Part shown: positions 60,586-64,000 of the stretch, piece by piece
Layout: each line of letters starts with the position of its first letter
Position numbering within the stretch: the stretch's first letter is position 1
Assembly (NCBI GenBank): GCA_910577095.1
Contig: CAJTLY010000004.1
Span: 60,572-124,571 of the forward strand
Length of the DNA: 64,000 nt
Direction: 5' to 3'
DNA from: an uncultured Alphaproteobacteria bacterium
GTDB taxonomy: Bacteria; Pseudomonadota; Alphaproteobacteria; RF32; CAG-239
Translations under genes and position numbers: made by a program
Notes under the pieces: generated by a model
The model's database searches: none
Told to the model about the DNA's origin: nothing
What the model saw: only the letters and a program-made list of their open reading frames with translations

Positions 60586-61857
60586 GTGACTCATTCTTTT
60601 AACCGGTTGACCACGATTGCCGCTTTGGACATAGGTTCGTCCAAAGTGTGCTGCGTTATTGCCCGCATCAGCCGCGATCAAAAGATCAGCATTGCCGGGT
60701 ACGGCTACAATGCCTCCAAAGGTATCAAAAACGGAATGATCACCGACATCAAACAGGCAACCTATTCCGTTTGCGATGCGGTCGAAGCCGCCGAACAAAT
60801 GGCCAACGAACGAGTCAGCCGCATCATCGTCAACATTTCCGGCGACCGCGTCAAAAGCAGCATAAAACGTTCGGCAATCAATCTGAACAAATCAAAACCG
60901 GTATCTGAAACCGACATTAAAAAAGTGATCGAAAAAGGCATCAATAAAATCAACGTCGAAAACAACGAACTGATCCATTGCCTTCCCACCGGCTATCGTC
61001 TCGACTTCGGCGAAGAAACCAACGATCCGCGCAATCTTTACGGCGAAAGCCTGTCGGTCGATGTTCTGCTAGGCCTGGTACCGGAGATTATGTACAGAAA
61101 CGTCAAAACAGTTCTGGACAATTCCCACCTCGAAATTGCCGAAAAAGTTCTGTCCTCCTACGCCTCAGGACTGTCCTGTCTGGTCGACGACGAAAAAGAA
61201 CTCGGCGCTACCGTGGTTGACATCGGCGGCGGAACCACCAGCATTGCCAGTTTCAAACACGGCCATCCGGTATATTTCGGTTCCATTGCCGTCGGCAGCA
61301 ACAACATCACCAACGACATCGCCTGGGGACTGACGACTTCCTTCACCCATGCCGAACGCCTCAAAACGCTGCACGGCTGCGCCTTCATGACTTCAAAAGA
61401 CAAAAACGAAACCATCAACGTGTATCCGGTGGGCGAAGAAGACGACAGCCTGATCAAACAGGTCCCCAAATCGGAACTGATCGGCATCATCACCCCCCGC
61501 GTCGAAGAAATGTTTGAAATGGTCAATCAAAAACTGGCCGATCACGGGCTCAAAGACATCAACAGTCACCGCATTGTTTTAACCGGCGGCGGTTCGCTGC
61601 TGTCGGGCATGCGCGAAGTGGCGGCCATGATTCTGGACAAACAGGTCCGGCTGGGACGCCCGCGCAACATCGCCAACATGCTTGACATTTCCAACTATCC
61701 GGTATTACAGTCGCCGGCCTTTTCGGCCGTCATCGGCCTGCTGTTGTTTGTCATCAATTATACCGAACGCAAGCCCAACAAAATTATCAGCAAACCCTCA
61801 GGGAGCGAAGGCAGCCGTTTCAACCGGATTATGAACTGGTTAAAGCAGAATTTTTGA
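60586..61857 (+). CDS. ftsA: Cell division protein FtsA
   Basis: Actin-like ATPase tethering FtsZ to the membrane. 423 residues from GTG 60586, preceded by GAAAGG; the frame is open into ftsQ without similarity. TIAALDIGSSKVCCVIARIS is the phosphate-1 motif, GATVVDIGGGTTSIASF phosphate 2 and HRIVLTGGGSLLSG the adenosine motif. The 1C domain (about 85-165) replaces an actin subdomain. The C-terminal amphipathic membrane helix is FNRIMNWLKQNF. FtsZ follows after 102 bases. Confidence 0.95.
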   Translation: MTHSFNRLTTIAALDIGSSKVCCVIARISRDQKISIAGYGYNASKGIKNGMITDIKQATYSVCDAVEAAEQMANERVSRIIVNISGDRVKSSIKRSAINLNKSKPVSETDIKKVIEKGINKINVENNELIHCLPTGYRLDFGEETNDPRNLYGESLSVDVLLGLVPEIMYRNVKTVLDNSHLEIAEKVLSSYASGLSCLVDDEKELGATVVDIGGGTTSIASFKHGHPVYFGSIAVGSNNITNDIAWGLTTSFTHAERLKTLHGCAFMTSKDKNETINVYPVGEEDDSLIKQVPKSELIGIITPRVEEMFEMVNQKLADHGLKDINSHRIVLTGGGSLLSGMREVAAMILDKQVRLGRPRNIANMLDISNYPVLQSPAFSAVIGLLLFVINYTERKPNKIISKPSGSEGSRFNRIMNWLKQNF

Positions 61858-61959
61858 CAAATTCACTAAAAAATATCGTCGTTGGTAACCAAAACTTAAT
61901 CTCTTTTCGAATATTGTATATCAAAACAGATACAAGCATAACACTATTGGGAGCGAGCA

Positions 61960-63660
61960 ATGTCGATAAAATTAGCAGTACCGGAAACCAACATGATCAC
62001 TTTAAAACCGCGTATTTCAGTTATCGGAGTAGGCGGCGGCGGCGGTAATGCCGTCAACAATATGATCGTCAAAAATTTGGAAGGGGTCGATTTTATCGTT
62101 GCCAACACCGATGCCCAGGCCCTCGCCAACTCCAAATCGGGACGTAAAATCCAACTCGGAGTCGAAACCACGCGCGGACTGGGTGCCGGCGCTTGCCCCG
62201 AAGTCGGGCGCTTGGCTGCCGAAGAAGCTGCCGAAGAAATCGAAAAAGAACTTGAAGGCGCCAACATGGTCTTCATTACCGCCGGCATGGGCGGCGGCAC
62301 CGGTTCCGGTGCGGCGCCGGTTGTTGCCCGTCTGGCCAAACAAAAAGGTATTTTGACCATCGGCGTCGTTACCAAACCGTTCCAGTTTGAAGGACGCCGC
62401 CGTTACCAAATCGCCGAAGATGCCCTGAACGACTTCACCTCTTCGGTTGACAGTATCATTATCATCCCCAACCAAAATCTGTTTCGCATCGCCGACAAAA
62501 GTACGACGCTGGCCGATGCTTTCGTCATGGCCGACAATGTTCTTTATGACGGCGTTCGCTCCATCACCGATCTGATGATTATGCCGGGCCTGATCAACCT
62601 CGATTTTGCCGACATCAAAAGCATTATGGAAGACAAAGGCAAAGCAATTATGGGAACCGGCGAAGCCGAAGGTGAAGACCGCGCCATCAAAGCGGCCGAA
62701 CAGGCACTGTCCAACCCGCTTTTGGATGACAGCAACATGAAAGGTGCCAAAGGCGTTCTGATCAATATCACCGGCGGCATGGACATTACTCTGTTCGAAA
62801 TCGACGAAGCCGCCAACCGCATCAAAGAAGAAGTTGACGAAGACGCCAACATCATCTTTGGTTCCAGTTTTGACGAGAGTCTGGCCGGCAAAATCCGCGT
62901 TTCGATTGTTGCCACCGGCATTGAAGGCGGCCGCGTCGAAACCCCGAAGGCCAAACCGCAGCCCAAACCCGCCAGCTACATCGAAGAAAGCTTTTCTGCC
63001 GAAACCATTATTCCGATTACTCCCAGCGAAGAAATCGATTCCAACCTCGCCAAATTCGCCGCTACCCTGCCTTCCGAATTAAACGAGGTGCCGGAAGAAG
63101 CGTTGCCGCTTGACGAAGATGAAGAAAAAGCCGACGACACTTTCGCCGAGACCGAAAACAACGATTTTGAAAATCCAGCACCGACACCGGAAACGCAAAC
63201 AGAAGAACAAACGGAAATTTTTGCCGAACCGCAACCGCGTACGTCTCCGTCACTCAACGACATCCCGCAAGCTTCGTCTTTGTTTAACGCCATCATCAAC
63301 AAAAACGAACCCAACGACGTTGATACCCAGCTCGAAAGTCTGATCTCGGCCCAGGGAAATACGTTCACCTCCAAAAGCGCGCCGCGGATGGTTGAGGAAG
63401 AGCCGGAACTGTTCGGACACAATCCGCAGTTCTTTAACACACCTAAAGAAGAACCGGCCGAAAAACTGATTGTAAACGAAGAAGAGGAAGAATATACGCC
63501 GACCCTGATCGAGCGGGTTACCGGATTTTCGATTGCCAAACGCAACCGCAAAAAGAAAGTCGAAACCGAACATTATCAGGAACCGGTTACACCGTCTTTC
63601 AGTGAAGGAGACGAGGAAAGAGTCAACTTGGATATTCCTTCTTTCCTGCGCCGCCGTTAA
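61960..63660 (+). CDS. ftsZ: Cell division protein FtsZ (long C-terminal linker)
   Basis: Tubulin-like GTPase forming the Z ring. 566 residues. VIGVGGGGGNAVNNMI, VANTDAQAL, GAGACPEVGRLAAEEAAEEI and FITAGMGGGTGSGAAPVVA (tubulin signature) lie in the first 130 residues; the T7 loop NLDFADIKSIMEDKGKAIMG is intact. From about 325 on comes an acidic disordered linker of some 220 residues, then the conserved tail LDIPSFLRRR that binds FtsA and other partners. Alphaproteobacterial FtsZ often has such extended linkers. The 102-base gap before it may hold a separate promoter, but none is clear. Confidence 0.97.
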   Translation: MSIKLAVPETNMITLKPRISVIGVGGGGGNAVNNMIVKNLEGVDFIVANTDAQALANSKSGRKIQLGVETTRGLGAGACPEVGRLAAEEAAEEIEKELEGANMVFITAGMGGGTGSGAAPVVARLAKQKGILTIGVVTKPFQFEGRRRYQIAEDALNDFTSSVDSIIIIPNQNLFRIADKSTTLADAFVMADNVLYDGVRSITDLMIMPGLINLDFADIKSIMEDKGKAIMGTGEAEGEDRAIKAAEQALSNPLLDDSNMKGAKGVLINITGGMDITLFEIDEAANRIKEEVDEDANIIFGSSFDESLAGKIRVSIVATGIEGGRVETPKAKPQPKPASYIEESFSAETIIPITPSEEIDSNLAKFAATLPSELNEVPEEALPLDEDEEKADDTFAETENNDFENPAPTPETQTEEQTEIFAEPQPRTSPSLNDIPQASSLFNAIINKNEPNDVDTQLESLISAQGNTFTSKSAPRMVEEEPELFGHNPQFFNTPKEEPAEKLIVNEEEEEYTPTLIERVTGFSIAKRNRKKKVETEHYQEPVTPSFSEGDEERVNLDIPSFLRRR

Positions 63661-63677
63661 GCTAAACTATATCGGAT

Positions 63678-63713
63678 AAAAGAACACCCCCGATTTTCGG
63701 GGGTGTTCTTTTA
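63678..63713. terminator. Terminator at the end of the dcw cluster
   Basis: AAAAGAACACCCCCGA (63678-63693) pairs with TCGGGGGTGTTCTTTT (63697-63712), A- and T-runs on both sides; it serves ftsZ and the converging gene. Confidence 0.9.
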
Positions 63714-63730
63714 TTTGCGTTTCGGCCGTT

Positions 63731-64000
63731 TTACCAACTGTAACTTAAACCCAAACCGAAGGTCGAGGCTTTGTAGTCGTCGCCGAAGGTGTGGTTCGCC
63801 CAACCGTAGGCCGACAGTTGTTCGGTGAAGCCGTAACGGCCGCCGATCTCAATCCGGCCCAACGTCTGATCGTCGATTGTGTTGACTTTGCCCAAACCGG
63901 TGATCCGAACTTCGTCGCCGTCGGTAACGGTTTGCACAACGCTCGGTTTGACGTAAAGGTTGGCATAGCCTTCATCCATTACAAACGCCTTCGTCAATTT
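63731..64000 (-). CDS. Autotransporter beta-barrel, C-terminal end only
   Basis: The last 89 or so codons of an outer-membrane protein whose start lies beyond the right edge. NLYVKPSVVQTVTDGDEVRI, IEIGGRYGFTEQLSAYGWAN and STFGLGLSYSW show alternating beta strands and a terminal aromatic residue, the pattern of autotransporter translocator domains recognised by the Bam machinery. The gene converges on ftsZ at a shared terminator. Its passenger domain is not seen. Confidence 0.75.
   Translation of the reverse strand, partial: KLTKAFVMDEGYANLYVKPSVVQTVTDGDEVRITGLGKVNTIDDQTLGRIEIGGRYGFTEQLSAYGWANHTFGDDYKASTFGLGLSYSW

Overview
The window looks like a chromosome segment of an anaerobic, probably gut- or host-associated alphaproteobacterium. 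Supporting points are an rpoH-rluD-DUF6476-like neighbourhood typical of Alphaproteobacteria, a division/cell-wall cluster ending mraY-ftsW-murG-murB-ftsQ-ftsA-ftsZ with a long FtsZ tail, a complete pyruvate:ferredoxin oxidoreductase, and nagA/nagB for amino-sugar use. Assignment to the uncultured gut RF32/Rhodospirillales-type lineages is inference. Core genes are of intermediate G+C with good Shine-Dalgarno sequences. One block (about 5.77-21.47 kb) is clearly A+T-rich and carries different gene types.

Layout. 1-5.4 kb: an LprI-like exported protein, an xseA/M23 peptidase/uppP operon, a decayed rtcB and a small exported protein. 5.68 kb: tRNA-Leu(CAG). 5.77-21.47 kb: a genomic island apparently inserted at the tRNA 3' end by a large serine recombinase, now split in two frames. 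Its cargo is an ankyrin protein, a four-gene restriction-modification-like operon (two-piece adenine methyltransferase, GIY-YIG/DEAD protein, small protein), a serine invertase, a resolvase with a res-like site, an RloC-like anticodon-nuclease candidate and an RloA/RloB pair. It is a defence island. 21.5-30 kb: mutY, mtaB-ftsY, nagA-nagB, several unknown membrane proteins and a 0.5 kb pyrimidine-rich tract. 30-38.8 kb: nifJ, a HAD phosphatase, a TrmN6-like methyltransferase, a degenerate GGDEF protein, rpoH and rluD. 38.8-45.8 kb: a cassette of unknown proteins leading into a VirD4/TraG-type coupling ATPase. 45.9-49.5 kb: an ArsR-fold regulator, xseB-ispA, a solute-binding protein, a GST and a lipoprotein. 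49.5-55.3 kb: a three-gene RND efflux operon. 55.4-63.7 kb: the dcw cluster, which lacks murD, murC and ddl at their usual places. The right edge cuts an outer-membrane autotransporter.

Most notable points. (1) Between the methyltransferase operon and the invertase gene lie two palindromic sites with oppositely oriented 4-base cores (CACC and GGTG), about 144 bp apart. They enclose a sigma70-like promoter that now points at the invertase, which fits an invertible-promoter switch for the restriction operon. (2) RloC-like, RloB and RloA genes sit together without any type I restriction genes. (3) The coupling-protein cassette contains two paralogous membrane proteins sharing a WHFDI motif at the same residue positions, one of them carrying about 100 residues of Arg/Asp repeats. 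All functional statements rest on motif reading by eye; no database search was possible.
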